A stretch of 64,000 nucleotides of DNA, from NCBI GenBank assembly GCA_963732695.1, contig CAVTAP010000003.1, positions 62,001 through 126,000 on the forward strand, written 5' to 3'. The position numbers were made by a program, and so were the translations under genes. The DNA is from CADEDH01 sp963732695 (GTDB taxonomy: Bacteria; Actinomycetota; Acidimicrobiia; Acidimicrobiales; SZUA-35). The notes below the pieces were generated by a model that worked only from the letters and a program-made list of their open reading frames with translations, was not told where the DNA came from and ran no database searches. Below are positions 7,777-15,887 of the stretch, piece by piece; within the stretch, counting starts at the first letter, position 1; each line of letters begins with the position of its first letter.

Positions 7777-7859
7777 GCCCGGGTGGCGGAATGGCAGACG
7801 CGGCGGACTCAAAATCCGCTGTCCGAAAGGGCGTGTGGGTTCGACTCCCACCCCGGGCA
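7777..7859 (+). tRNA. tRNA-Leu, anticodon CAA
   Basis: The acceptor stem GCCCGGG (7777-7783) pairs with CCCGGGC (7852-7858) and the discriminator is A. The anticodon stem GCGGA/TCCGC encloses CTCAAAA, so the anticodon is CAA, which reads UUG. A long variable arm (TGTCCGAAAGGGCGT) and a GTTCGAC T-loop identify a class II leucine tRNA. The 3' CCA is not encoded. It diverges from the fab operon. Confidence 0.93.
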
Positions 7860-7910
7860 CCCAGTAGAACCCAGTTAGACCAGCACTGACCCCCACGGAG
7901 AGAGCAACGG

Positions 7911-8204
7911 ATGTCGCGTGCCTCCATCGAACGACGCCTCACCGACATCACCGCCGAGTTGCGCGTCGCCCGTGAGGAGCTGAAGGTGCTGGACGAGCAG
8001 TTGCAGCACTTCACCGACGAGGCCGACGAGGCCCGGCTGCGGTCGCTGGTGTCGGAGACCCCGTTGGCCGAGAGCGAGCACCGGGAGGCGGCGAAGGCGG
8101 TCACGGCGCTCCGGCGCGACCGGGAGGCCCGGCTCAAGCGGATGGCCAAGCTCGAGTCCAAGCAGGACGCCCTGCTCGACCAGCTCACGAGCGTGCGATC
8201 GTGA
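7911..8204 (+). CDS. Small coiled-coil protein of unknown function
   Basis: This charged 97-residue protein is almost entirely helical with heptad spacing. It begins MSRASIERRLTDITAELRVA and contains several E/L/R-rich stretches; there is no signal peptide, cysteine or catalytic motif. Its stop overlaps the start of the ANTAR regulator gene by 4 nt (GTGA), so the two are co-translated and may work together. Nothing shows more than a possible scaffold or partner role. A GAGAGAGCAACGG stretch provides a ribosome site before ATG 7911. Confidence 0.75.
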   Translation: MSRASIERRLTDITAELRVAREELKVLDEQLQHFTDEADEARLRSLVSETPLAESEHREAAKAVTALRRDREARLKRMAKLESKQDALLDQLTSVRS

Positions 8205-8818
8205 CGGCGGCGGCAGTACCGGCCGGCGGGCCGGGTGGGGGTACCCCAACCCGGGTCGTGCTGGCCGAAGACGAAGCCCTGATCCGGCTCGACCTGCGGG
8301 AATGCCTGATCGAAGAGGGCTACGAGGTGGTGGGGGAAGCCGGTGACGGGGCCGAGGCCCTGGCCATCATCCGGGAGACCAAGCCCGACGTGGCCATCCT
8401 CGACGTGATGATGCCAGGCGTCGACGGGCTCACTGCGGCCCGGGAGATCGTGGCCGACCGGTTGGCCGCCGTGGTCATCCTCACCGCCTACTCCCAGCGG
8501 GAGCTGGTGGAGCAGGCGCGAGACGCCGGGGCCATGTCGTACCTGCTCAAGCCGTTCCAGCGGGAAGATCTGGCCCCCGCCATCGAGATCGCCGTGGCCC
8601 GCTTCCGAGACCAACTGGTGCTGGCCAAGGAGGCCGAGTCGCTGTCGGACCGGCTGGAGACCCGCAAGGTCATCGACCGGGCCAAGGGGCGCCTGCAGGA
8701 CAACCACGGGCTGTCGGAGCAGGCGGCCTTCCGCTTCATCCAGCAGACGGCGATGTCCCGGCGCACGTCGATGAAGCAGATCTCCCAGGCCGTGCTGGAC
8801 GGCGAGCTCACCCCCTGA
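8201..8818 (+). CDS. Response regulator with ANTAR RNA-binding output domain (PdtaR-like)
   Basis: Residues 18-130 form a receiver domain: acidic pocket VVLAEDEALIRLD, phospho-acceptor Asp in ILDVMMPG and Lys in YLLKPFQ. Residues 145-200 are an ANTAR domain with the pattern KVIDRAKGRLQDNHGLSE and FIQQTAMSRR. ANTAR domains bind tandem hairpins in mRNA leaders and prevent termination once the receiver is phosphorylated. The organisation matches the PdtaR/PdtaS system of actinobacteria, and the position two genes before polA fits that neighbourhood. No histidine kinase is adjacent. The GTG start overlaps the stop of the upstream coiled-coil gene. Confidence 0.92.
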   Translation: MTAAAVPAGGPGGGTPTRVVLAEDEALIRLDLRECLIEEGYEVVGEAGDGAEALAIIRETKPDVAILDVMMPGVDGLTAAREIVADRLAAVVILTAYSQRELVEQARDAGAMSYLLKPFQREDLAPAIEIAVARFRDQLVLAKEAESLSDRLETRKVIDRAKGRLQDNHGLSEQAAFRFIQQTAMSRRTSMKQISQAVLDGELTP

Positions 8819-8857
8819 GCAGCTGACGGGCTCCGGGCCCCGCCGTCCGGTCCGTCG

Positions 8858-9907
8858 TCAGGTCAGCTCGGAGCGGACCAGGGCGGCGGCGGTGGCCAGG
8901 GCGGCCAGCTTGGCCCGTGCGTCGGCCCGGGTGAGGTACTTCATGCCGCAGTCGGGGGAGGCGACGAGGCGGTCGGCCGGCAGATGGCGGAGCCCGGCCC
9001 GCAGGCGGTCGGCCACGGCGGCCACGCTGTTGTCGGCGCCGTCGCGCAGGTCGATCACACCGAGCGACACCCGCTTGGGGGCGAGATCGGCCAGGACGCC
9101 CAGATCGAGCCGGGGCTGGGCCGCCTCGATCGAGATCTCGTCGACCGTGCTGTCGGCCAGCGGGGCCAGGAAGGCGTAGGCGTTCGGCTTGTCGGCCGGC
9201 ACCACGGCGGCGTAGCCGAAGCACAGGTGCACCACGGTGCGGGCCGAGAGGCCCTCGAGGGCGCGGTTGACGGCCCGGACGGCGTAGCGCTCGGCCCCCG
9301 ACGGGTCGTTGCGCAGCCATGGTTCGTCGATCTGGATGACCTGGGCCCCCGCCGCCTCCAGGGCCCGGGCCTCGGCGTTGACCGCCTCGGCGAAGGCCAT
9401 CGCCAGCGCCTCGGGGTCGCCGTAGTGCTCGTCCACCGCCTGCTGGCCCAGGGTGAACGGCCCGGGCAGGGTCACCTTGGCCACCCGGTCGGTAGTGGCC
9501 AGCAGGTGGCGCAGGGCCCCGAGCTCGACCTCGCCGGTGCGCCGGACGGGACCCACGACCCGGGGCACGGGGATGGTGAACCCGCCCCGGGCCCGGATCG
9601 TGGCCGGGTTGTCGAGGTCCACCCCGTCGAGCCCGCCCAACAGGTGGTTGGAGTAGCTCTCCCGCCGCACCTCGCCGTCGGTCACCACGTCGATCCCGGC
9701 CTGCTCCATGTCCCGTACGGCCAGCACGGCGGCGTCGTCCTGCGCCTCGTCCCGCAGGGCACCGGCCGGGATCCGCCACAGATCCTCGGCCCGGGCCCGG
9801 GGCACGTGGCCGGCCAGCCGGTCCCGATCGATCAACCAACCGGGCTGGGGGTGGCTCCCCACCACGGCCGTGGGCAGTACAGGAAGTGCCGTCAGATCAG
9901 CAGGCAT
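8858..9907 (-). CDS. MetE-like cobalamin-independent methyltransferase (C-terminal-domain only)
   Basis: The 349-residue TIM barrel corresponds to the catalytic half of methionine synthase MetE. The start PTAVVGSHPQPGW matches the family. A His-x-Cys zinc site occurs in VHLCFGYAA and a further Cys in SPDCGMKYL, with the substrate Asp/Glu in IQIDEPWL. Full MetE is over 700 residues, so this is the short form with no N-terminal tetrahydrofolate domain; short forms may use other methyl donors and the true substrate is unknown. TAGCGT (9919-9914) sits 6 nt before the ATG, implying a leaderless mRNA. It is divergent from polA. Confidence 0.85.
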   Translation of the reverse strand: MPADLTALPVLPTAVVGSHPQPGWLIDRDRLAGHVPRARAEDLWRIPAGALRDEAQDDAAVLAVRDMEQAGIDVVTDGEVRRESYSNHLLGGLDGVDLDNPATIRARGGFTIPVPRVVGPVRRTGEVELGALRHLLATTDRVAKVTLPGPFTLGQQAVDEHYGDPEALAMAFAEAVNAEARALEAAGAQVIQIDEPWLRNDPSGAERYAVRAVNRALEGLSARTVVHLCFGYAAVVPADKPNAYAFLAPLADSTVDEISIEAAQPRLDLGVLADLAPKRVSLGVIDLRDGADNSVAAVADRLRAGLRHLPADRLVASPDCGMKYLTRADARAKLAALATAAALVRSELT

Positions 9908-9913
9908 CGGGCC

Positions 9914-9919
9914 ACGCTA
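9914..9919 (-). promoter_or_regulatory. -10 box of the MetE-like gene
   Basis: TAGCGT on the minus strand, 6 nt before ATG 9907, forms a divergent promoter pair with the polA -10 box 44 bp away. Confidence 0.45.
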
Positions 9920-9962
9920 GCCGGAGGCGGTCAGCCTGGCCCCGGGGCCAGCGCCGGGGCCG

Positions 9963-9968
9963 TAGGAT
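9963..9968 (+). promoter_or_regulatory. -10 box of polA
   Basis: TAGGAT is followed by 7 nt and the polA ATG at 9976, which predicts a leaderless transcript. Confidence 0.5.
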
Positions 9969-9975
9969 CGAGTCG

Positions 9976-12684
9976 ATGCCCACGCTGATGCTCGTCGACG
10001 GCAACTCGCTGACCTATCGGGCGTTCCACGCCCTGCCGCCCGACCTGGCCACCGCCAGCGGGCAGATCACCAATGCCGTCTACGGCTTCACCTCGATGCT
10101 GATCAACCTGGTGCGGGACCATCAGCCCGACGGCGTGGCGGTGGCGTTCGACCGGGCCGAGCCCACCTTCCGTCACGAGCAGCTCGACACCTACAAGGCC
10201 AACCGGTCGGCCGCCCCCGAGCCGCTGCGCCAGCAGATGGGCCTGGTGCGGGAGGTCCTGGGCGTGCTCCGGCTGCCCCAGATCGACCTGGCCGGCTTCG
10301 AGGCCGACGACATCCTGGCCACCCTGGCCACCCAGGCCGCCGACCAGGGCATCGACGTGCTGATCGTCACCGGCGACCGGGACAGCTTCCAGCTCGTGCA
10401 GGACCCCCACATCAAGGTCGTGTACAACAAGCGGGGGGTCAGCGACTACGCACTGTACGACGAGGCCGGGATCGTGGAGCGCACCGGTGTCCGGCCCGAC
10501 CAGTACGTGCACTACGCCGCCCTGCGGGGCGACACGTCCGACAACCTGCCCGGGGTGCCGGGGGTGGGGGAGAAGACGGCGGCGAAACTGATCACCACCT
10601 ACGGCGGGATCGACGGCCTGTACGAGAACCTGGCCGACCAGACGCCGAAGCTGCGGGAGAACCTGGCGGCGCACGAGACCGACGTACGGGTCAACACCGT
10701 GGTCATGGACCTGGTGCGGGACGTGCCCCTGGACGTGGGCCCGGCTGAGCTGGTGGGCATCGAGCCCTACGACGTCGAGGAGGTGCGCAAGCTGTTCGAC
10801 TTCCTCGAGTTCCGGTCGCTGTTCGACCGCCTCCAGGACGCGTTCGCCCCCCACACCGCAGCCCGCCCCGAGAGCGTGCCCCTGGAGGTGGCGGTGAGCC
10901 AGCCGTCTCCGCCCCAGGCGGCGGCCGACGCCGTCGACGCCCTGGCCGCCGCGGCGCAGTCCGCCGGGCGGCGGGTGGGTGTGGCCGGCGCCCTCGACGC
11001 CGTGATCGCCGCCCCCACCCCGGAGGGCGTGGCCCTCGACGGGCTGGCCCTGGTGGAGAACGAGGACCCCGGCACCGTGCTCTGGATCGACCGGGCCGGC
11101 CTGGGCGAGCCGGCCATCACCGCCGCCCTCGGCCGACTGCTGGGTGCCGACGGACCGGGGGTGGTGGCCCACGACGCCAAGCCGCTGATCCGGGCCCTGC
11201 TGGCCCACGGCATCGACATGGCCGGCCTCCGCCTCGACACCTCGCTCGCCGCCTACCTGCTCGATCCCGCCGGCAACTCGTACCCGCTCGACGAGTTGCT
11301 CGCCGCCCACACTCCCTACAGCCTCCCCGACGACGAGCGGGCCCCCACGGGCCAGCTCGACTTCGGCCAGCCCGACGGGGGCGACCCCGAACGCACGGCC
11401 CAGGCCGCCCTGGCCGCCGCCCACCTCGGCCACAGCCTGGGTGCCGCCCTGGAGGCCGACGGCCTCGGCGTGCTCAACGACACGGTGGAGGTGCCGTTGG
11501 TGCGGGTGCTGGCCCGCATGGAGCACCTGGGGGTGGCGGTGGACCGGGCCGAGCTCGAGTCGCTCAACAACGAGATGACGGCCGAGGCCGAGACCCTGGC
11601 CGCCGCCATCCAGGCCGACGCCGGCGAGGAGTTCAACGTCAACTCCACGAAGAAGCTGCGGGAGATCCTGTTCGACCGCCTGGAGCTCCTTCCCCAGAAG
11701 AAGACGAAGACCGGCTTCTCCACCGACCAGGCCACGCTGGAGAAGCTGGTGGGCCAGCATCCGATCATCGAGCACCTGCTCCGCTACCGGGAGGTGGAGA
11801 AGCTGCGCTCCACCTACGGCCAGTCCCTGCTGGCCGTAGTGGGGCCCGACGAGCGGATCCACGCCACGTTCAACCAGACCGTGGCCCGCACCGGCCGGCT
11901 CTCCAGCGAGAATCCGAACCTGCACAACATCCCGGTGCGCACCGAGCTGGGTCGCAGTTTCCGCAAAGCGTTCGTGCCGGCCGCCGGGTACCGGTTCCTG
12001 GTGGCCGACTACAACCAGATCGAGCTGCGCTGCATCGCCCACCTGGCCGCCGACCCGGGCCTGATCGAGGCCTTCACCACCCGGTCCGACGTGCACCGCA
12101 CGACGGCGGCCCGGGTGTTCGGCGTCGCCCTCGAGGAGGTCGATTTCGAGCAGCGGAGCAAGGCCAAGATGGTGTCGTACGGCCTGGCCTACGGGATGGA
12201 GTCGTTCGGCCTCGGCCAGCGGCTGGGGATCCCCACCCGGGAGGCCCAGGTGATCCTCGACGCCTATTTCGAGAGCTTCCCGGCGGTGCGGGCCTACATG
12301 GACGCCACGGTCACCGAGGCCCGTAACCGGGGCTACACCGAGACCCTGTTCGGCCGGCGCCGTGCCATCCCCGAGCTGCGCAGCGACAACCCCCGGATCC
12401 GCCAGGCGGGCGAGCGCCAGGCCATGAACGCCGGCATCCAGGGCCTGGCCGCCGACATCTTCAAGGTGGCGCTGGTCCGCCTCGACCAGCGCCTGGCCCG
12501 GGAGGCCATGGCCAGCCGGGTGGTGCTGCAGGTTCACGACGAGGTGATCCTGGAGGTGCCCGACAACGAGGCCGACCGGGCGACCGAGGTGGTGCTGGCC
12601 GAGATGCACGGGGCGTTCGAGCTGGCCGTGCCGCTGGAGGTCAACCTCGCCTTCGGCGACACCTGGGCCGACGCCAAGGACTGA
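9976..12684 (+). CDS. polA: DNA polymerase I
   Basis: This 902-residue protein has three parts. Residues 1-290 are a 5' nuclease: LMLVDGNSLTYRAFHA, then GFEADD, VTGDRDSFQL and a helix-hairpin-helix LPGVPGVGEKTA. Residues of about 310-500 correspond to the 3'-5' exonuclease fold but lack the Asp-x-Glu metal site, so no proofreading is expected. The rest is family A polymerase: motif A VADYNQIELR (Asn where Ser is usual), motif B RSKAKMVSYGLAYGM and motif C VLQVHDEVILEV. It fills gaps in repair and removes RNA primers. ATG 9976 was chosen from the family N-terminus and the -10 box at 9963; the frame is open further upstream. Confidence 0.97.
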   Translation: MPTLMLVDGNSLTYRAFHALPPDLATASGQITNAVYGFTSMLINLVRDHQPDGVAVAFDRAEPTFRHEQLDTYKANRSAAPEPLRQQMGLVREVLGVLRLPQIDLAGFEADDILATLATQAADQGIDVLIVTGDRDSFQLVQDPHIKVVYNKRGVSDYALYDEAGIVERTGVRPDQYVHYAALRGDTSDNLPGVPGVGEKTAAKLITTYGGIDGLYENLADQTPKLRENLAAHETDVRVNTVVMDLVRDVPLDVGPAELVGIEPYDVEEVRKLFDFLEFRSLFDRLQDAFAPHTAARPESVPLEVAVSQPSPPQAAADAVDALAAAAQSAGRRVGVAGALDAVIAAPTPEGVALDGLALVENEDPGTVLWIDRAGLGEPAITAALGRLLGADGPGVVAHDAKPLIRALLAHGIDMAGLRLDTSLAAYLLDPAGNSYPLDELLAAHTPYSLPDDERAPTGQLDFGQPDGGDPERTAQAALAAAHLGHSLGAALEADGLGVLNDTVEVPLVRVLARMEHLGVAVDRAELESLNNEMTAEAETLAAAIQADAGEEFNVNSTKKLREILFDRLELLPQKKTKTGFSTDQATLEKLVGQHPIIEHLLRYREVEKLRSTYGQSLLAVVGPDERIHATFNQTVARTGRLSSENPNLHNIPVRTELGRSFRKAFVPAAGYRFLVADYNQIELRCIAHLAADPGLIEAFTTRSDVHRTTAARVFGVALEEVDFEQRSKAKMVSYGLAYGMESFGLGQRLGIPTREAQVILDAYFESFPAVRAYMDATVTEARNRGYTETLFGRRRAIPELRSDNPRIRQAGERQAMNAGIQGLAADIFKVALVRLDQRLAREAMASRVVLQVHDEVILEVPDNEADRATEVVLAEMHGAFELAVPLEVNLAFGDTWADAKD

Positions 12685-12695
12685 AGGATCGATCC

Positions 12696-13454
12696 GTGGC
12701 CGGGCACTGGTTCGAGGAGGTGGCCGACTTCCTCGGTCCCGCCTACCTCCGGTACTCGTTCACCAAGGGGACCGACCAGGAGGTCGGAGCCCTGTTAGAC
12801 CTGTTGGCGCTGGGGCCCGGCCAGCGGGTGCTCGACGTGGGCTGCGGCCCCGGGCGCCACGCCCTGGCCCTGGCCCGCCTGGGGTACGAGGTGGTGGGGG
12901 TGGACATCTCGGCCACCTTCGTCGATCTGGCCCGCCAGGCGGCCGAGGCCGAAGGACTGGCCGACCGCGCCCGCTTCGAGGTGGCCGATGCCCGGGACCC
13001 CGCCGCCTGGGCCGTGCTCGGGTCGTTCGACGCCGTGTACTCCCTTTGCCAGGGGGCGTTCGGCCTGGCCGGCGGCCCCGACGTCGGCGTCCCGTCGGAC
13101 AGGGAGCTGGACGAGCCGATCCTGGCCGGCATGGCCGGCGCCCTGGCTCCCGGCGGTCGGCTGGTGGTGTCGGCCTTCTCCGCCTACTTCCAGGTCCACT
13201 ACCTGGAGGACCGCGACACCTTCGACGCCGACCGGGGTGTGAACCACGAGCACACCACCCTGCGGGACGAGGCGGGCCGGGAGACCCCGGCCGAGCTGTG
13301 GACGTCGTGCTTCACCCCCCGGGAGCTGCGCCTGCTGGCCCGCAGCGCCGGCCTGGAGGTGATGGCCGTCCATGGTGTCACGCCCGGCGCCTACCGCCCC
13401 GGTCCGCCCACCATCGAATGCCCCGAGTTCCTGCTGGTGGCCCGCCGGCCGTAG
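12696..13454 (+). CDS. Class I SAM-dependent methyltransferase
   Basis: The 252-residue Rossmann-fold enzyme carries motif I as VLDVGCGPGRHAL, motif II as VVGVDIS and motif IV around SFDAVYSLCQGAFG, followed by LAPGGRLVVSAFS. The C-terminal third has LWTSCFTPREL, typical of small-molecule methyltransferases with an UbiE-like core. The substrate is unknown. It starts with GTG 11 nt after the polA stop and may be read through from polA. It converges with the frameshifted glycosyltransferase. Confidence 0.85.
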   Translation: MAGHWFEEVADFLGPAYLRYSFTKGTDQEVGALLDLLALGPGQRVLDVGCGPGRHALALARLGYEVVGVDISATFVDLARQAAEAEGLADRARFEVADARDPAAWAVLGSFDAVYSLCQGAFGLAGGPDVGVPSDRELDEPILAGMAGALAPGGRLVVSAFSAYFQVHYLEDRDTFDADRGVNHEHTTLRDEAGRETPAELWTSCFTPRELRLLARSAGLEVMAVHGVTPGAYRPGPPTIECPEFLLVARRP

Positions 13455-13540
13455 CGCCCGGGCCCGTATTTCTTGAATCCACCCGAACCTTGTCGAGAAA
13501 TGCCGCCGCAGCCGGCACAAGTTGACAGAGTTCGGCGGGA

Positions 13541-14951
13541 TCAACGGCCGGAGGCGGCGATCGTGTCCCGGTAGATGGCGTCGAATCGCTGGGCGACGTG
13601 ACGCCAGTCGAAATAACGCTCGACGATCGCCCGGCCCCGCCGGCCCCGGACTTCCCGTTCGGCCCGGCCGCTCTTCGCGGTGGCGGTCACGATGGCGGCC
13701 GCCAACTCCTGTTCGGCGTCGGGTGTCACCAGCCAGCCGTTCGGTCGGGCCGGGTCGACGTTGATGAACGAGACCGGTCCTCCGGATCGGGTGGCGATCA
13801 CCGGTAACCCGGAGGCCATCGCCTCGAGGTACACCTGCCCGAAGGGCTCGTCGACCGAGGGCGCGACGAACACATCGGCGGCGTTGAGGGCCAGGGCCAG
13901 CTGGCCGTGGTCCCGCCAGCCGGCGAAGAAGACCCCCTCGACACCCGACGACGTCACCACCGTATGGGGGTGGTCACCCTCCCATTCTCCGGGGAACCCG
14001 CCCCAGATCACCAGGGGCGGGGCCGAGGGCCCAAGGGCCGAGCGGGCCGCGGCGTAGGCCCGCACCAGCAACGGCACCCGCTTGAACCCGAGGAAGCGCC
14101 CCACGTACAGCAGCACCGGGAGCGGCTCGCCGGTGGCGCGATCGTGGAAGCCCCGCTGCAGGTCACGGTCCGAGTAGCGGACGGAACCGGGCACGCCGGT
14201 CTCGTCCCAGCCTCGCGGCTCCTCCACGAGCCATCGACGCCAGAGGGCCAGACGTTCGGGAGCCTCGACCGGGTCGACCGAGAACCGCCCGGTGTCCACG
14301 CCGTTGGGGACGACGTCGATCGAGTCCGGCTCGATGCCGAACAGGTCGGCGGCCAGATCCCGGTCGGCGGGCGACACCGCCACCAGGCGATCCGCCCGCC
14401 GGGCGGCGGTGTGGAGCCGCCGCTGCCAGGCCGACGCGTGCGGGGCGCAGGTCGTCGGCCCGGTGCCGGATGGCGTCCAGCATCTTCAGCTCGGTGCCGT
14501 GCAGATGCACCACGACGGGGACTGCACCCCGGGTCGTCACCGCATCGTTGACGTGGGTCAGATGATGAACGTGGTAGAGGTCGGGCGGGTCGAGGGTCTC
14601 CAGCAGGCCGCACCAGGCGGCGACCTGGCGGCGGTAGGCGGTCTCATCCAGTGACGTGAACACCCGGTCCGGCACCCCCGGGCGGTCCTCGAACGACGGG
14701 TGCATCGGCACCAGGGCGGTCATCGGATCCTGGCCCCGCTCGTATCGGGCCGCAGACTCGGTGAAGTCGAGGGCGCGTACGTCGAGGCCGGCGTAGAACG
14801 TCTCGGCGTGCGTGTTGGCGCCGGGAAGGCCGAGGGAGCCGCAGCACAGCGTCACGTCGATCCCCCGATCGCCGAGTGCCCGCGCCAGGTAGCGCGCCAC
14901 CTGGGCCCCGCCGCCCCTCGGGTAGAACGCCAAGGTCATCACTATCCGCAC
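13541..14951 (-). pseudogene. GT4-family glycosyltransferase interrupted by one frameshift
   Basis: Two reading frames on the minus strand together make one GT-B enzyme of about 470 residues. The first half (from ATG 14951) starts MRIVMTLAFYPRGGGAQVAR and continues to LYHVHHLTHVNDA and VVHLHGTELKML. The second half has VAVSPADRDLAADLF, VVPNGVDTGRF, LLYVGRFLGFKRVPLL and the donor site PSVDEPFGQVYLEAMASG. The frame changes inside a run of four G at 14442-14445 on the plus strand; removing one base restores an unbroken frame through DLRPHASAWQRRL. This is a sequencing error or a very recent mutation. The enzyme would transfer a nucleotide-activated sugar, with unknown acceptor. Confidence 0.85.
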
Positions 14952-15071
14952 CGGGCCCTCGCTCCCTCCGCTCCGAGCGGTTCCCCGATGATGTCGATCT
15001 CACACCACCTCGGTAGGCACCCCTCGCGGTCAGATGTCCCGCCGACCTCGGTCCTGGGCTGCTGAAGTCGT

Positions 15072-15371
15072 CTAGACGGTGGGTTCCAGTCGGTACTGGC
15101 GAATGAGACGGGGGGTGCCGGCCGGTGATGCGGCGGGGCGGTCGCCGTGGAGGACATCGGGGTCGAGGTCGACACCACCAGGCCAGCAGACGGTCCCGGC
15201 CACGGCGTCGACGCGAACTGCGGCGAAGGCGTCGTCGGAGTCGAGCGCAGCCAGAACGCCGGTGAGGATCGAGGCGAGGTCGAACTCCCGGACGAGATCG
15301 TCGGTGAAGGTGATGCGCAGGCTTCGGTTACCGATCACCTCGACCTCGCGCACCCGAGCAAGCGCTCCCAT
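15072..15371 (-). CDS. DUF2442 protein, probable partner of the DUF4160 protein
   Basis: This 99-residue protein has the DUF2442 layout. After VREVEVIGNRSLRITFTDDL come the conserved EFDLASIL, DAFAAVRVDAVAGTVCWPGG and DLDPDVLH motifs. It starts 9 bp after the stop of the DUF4160 gene, in the same direction. Such pairs recur widely and have been proposed to be toxin-antitoxin-like, but which protein does what has not been shown here. No membrane or secretion signals are present. Confidence 0.82.
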   Translation of the reverse strand: MGALARVREVEVIGNRSLRITFTDDLVREFDLASILTGVLAALDSDDAFAAVRVDAVAGTVCWPGGVDLDPDVLHGDRPAASPAGTPRLIRQYRLEPTV

Positions 15372-15380
15372 GACGACAGT

Positions 15381-15641
15381 CTACTGAAGTGGCTGGATCG
15401 AACCGAGCGGGGCTGGTTCCTGGGCAAGGGTCCAATTGGCGAGCAACTCTTCGACGTGCTGGGTGCGCCACTGCTCGACGAGCTGGGCAGCGGTCCGCGG
15501 GAGCCGGCCACGCAGCAGCTCACCGTCTACGATGCTCACGAGCGCCTCGTCCTGACCGTAGATGGCATGGAAGTGGGGCGGGTTGTGGTCGACGAAGTAC
15601 ATGTAGATGGCAATCCCGTAGAACTCGCCCAGGCGGGGCAC
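15381..15641 (-). CDS. DUF4160 protein
   Basis: The 86-residue product starts (GTG 15641) VPRLGEFYGIAIYMYFVDHN and carries the family signature PPHFHAIYG followed by ELLRGRLPRTAAQLVEQW and HVEELLANW. The frame stays open upstream to 15887, but family similarity begins only at 15641. It is the first gene of a two-gene unit with the DUF2442 gene. The His-rich PPHFH motif could bind metal or RNA, which is inference only. Confidence 0.82.
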   Translation of the reverse strand: MPRLGEFYGIAIYMYFVDHNPPHFHAIYGQDEALVSIVDGELLRGRLPRTAAQLVEQWRTQHVEELLANWTLAQEPAPLGSIQPLQ

Positions 15642-15755
15642 ACCGGCAACGTACCGACGGGGTGTGACACCGTTCCGGGTGCGGGAGGCCGGTCCGGCAC
15701 CGCTCACCTGGGGGGACTGACGGCCGATCACGGGTGGGTGGGCGAAACGCCCTGG

Positions 15756-15785
15756 TAGGCTGGAAGATGGCCGGGACCGTCCCGG
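15756..15785 (+). promoter_or_regulatory. Promoter and 5' hairpin of the rpsA leader
   Basis: TAGGCT at 15756-15761 is a good -10 box. CCGGG-ACCGT-CCCGG at 15771-15785 would form a hairpin at the very 5' end of a leader of about 120 nt. This contrasts with the leaderless genes around it. A structured leader may allow S1 autoregulation, which is known in other bacteria. Confidence 0.4.
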
Positions 15786-15887
15786 CTCTGCCGCCTCATG
15801 CCCACACCTGCGGATCCGGCTCCACGCCAGGCCCGGCAAGTGGGTGTTCCGGTAGCTCCTCTTGTTTGAAAGCAACCAGTTCCACAC

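Noticed and set aside
9931..12609. A very long open frame (892 codons) on the minus strand opposite polA
   Set aside because: It is the usual mirror of a GC-rich gene with G/C at third positions. It is Val/Gly/His-rich, without any family motif, while polA is certain.
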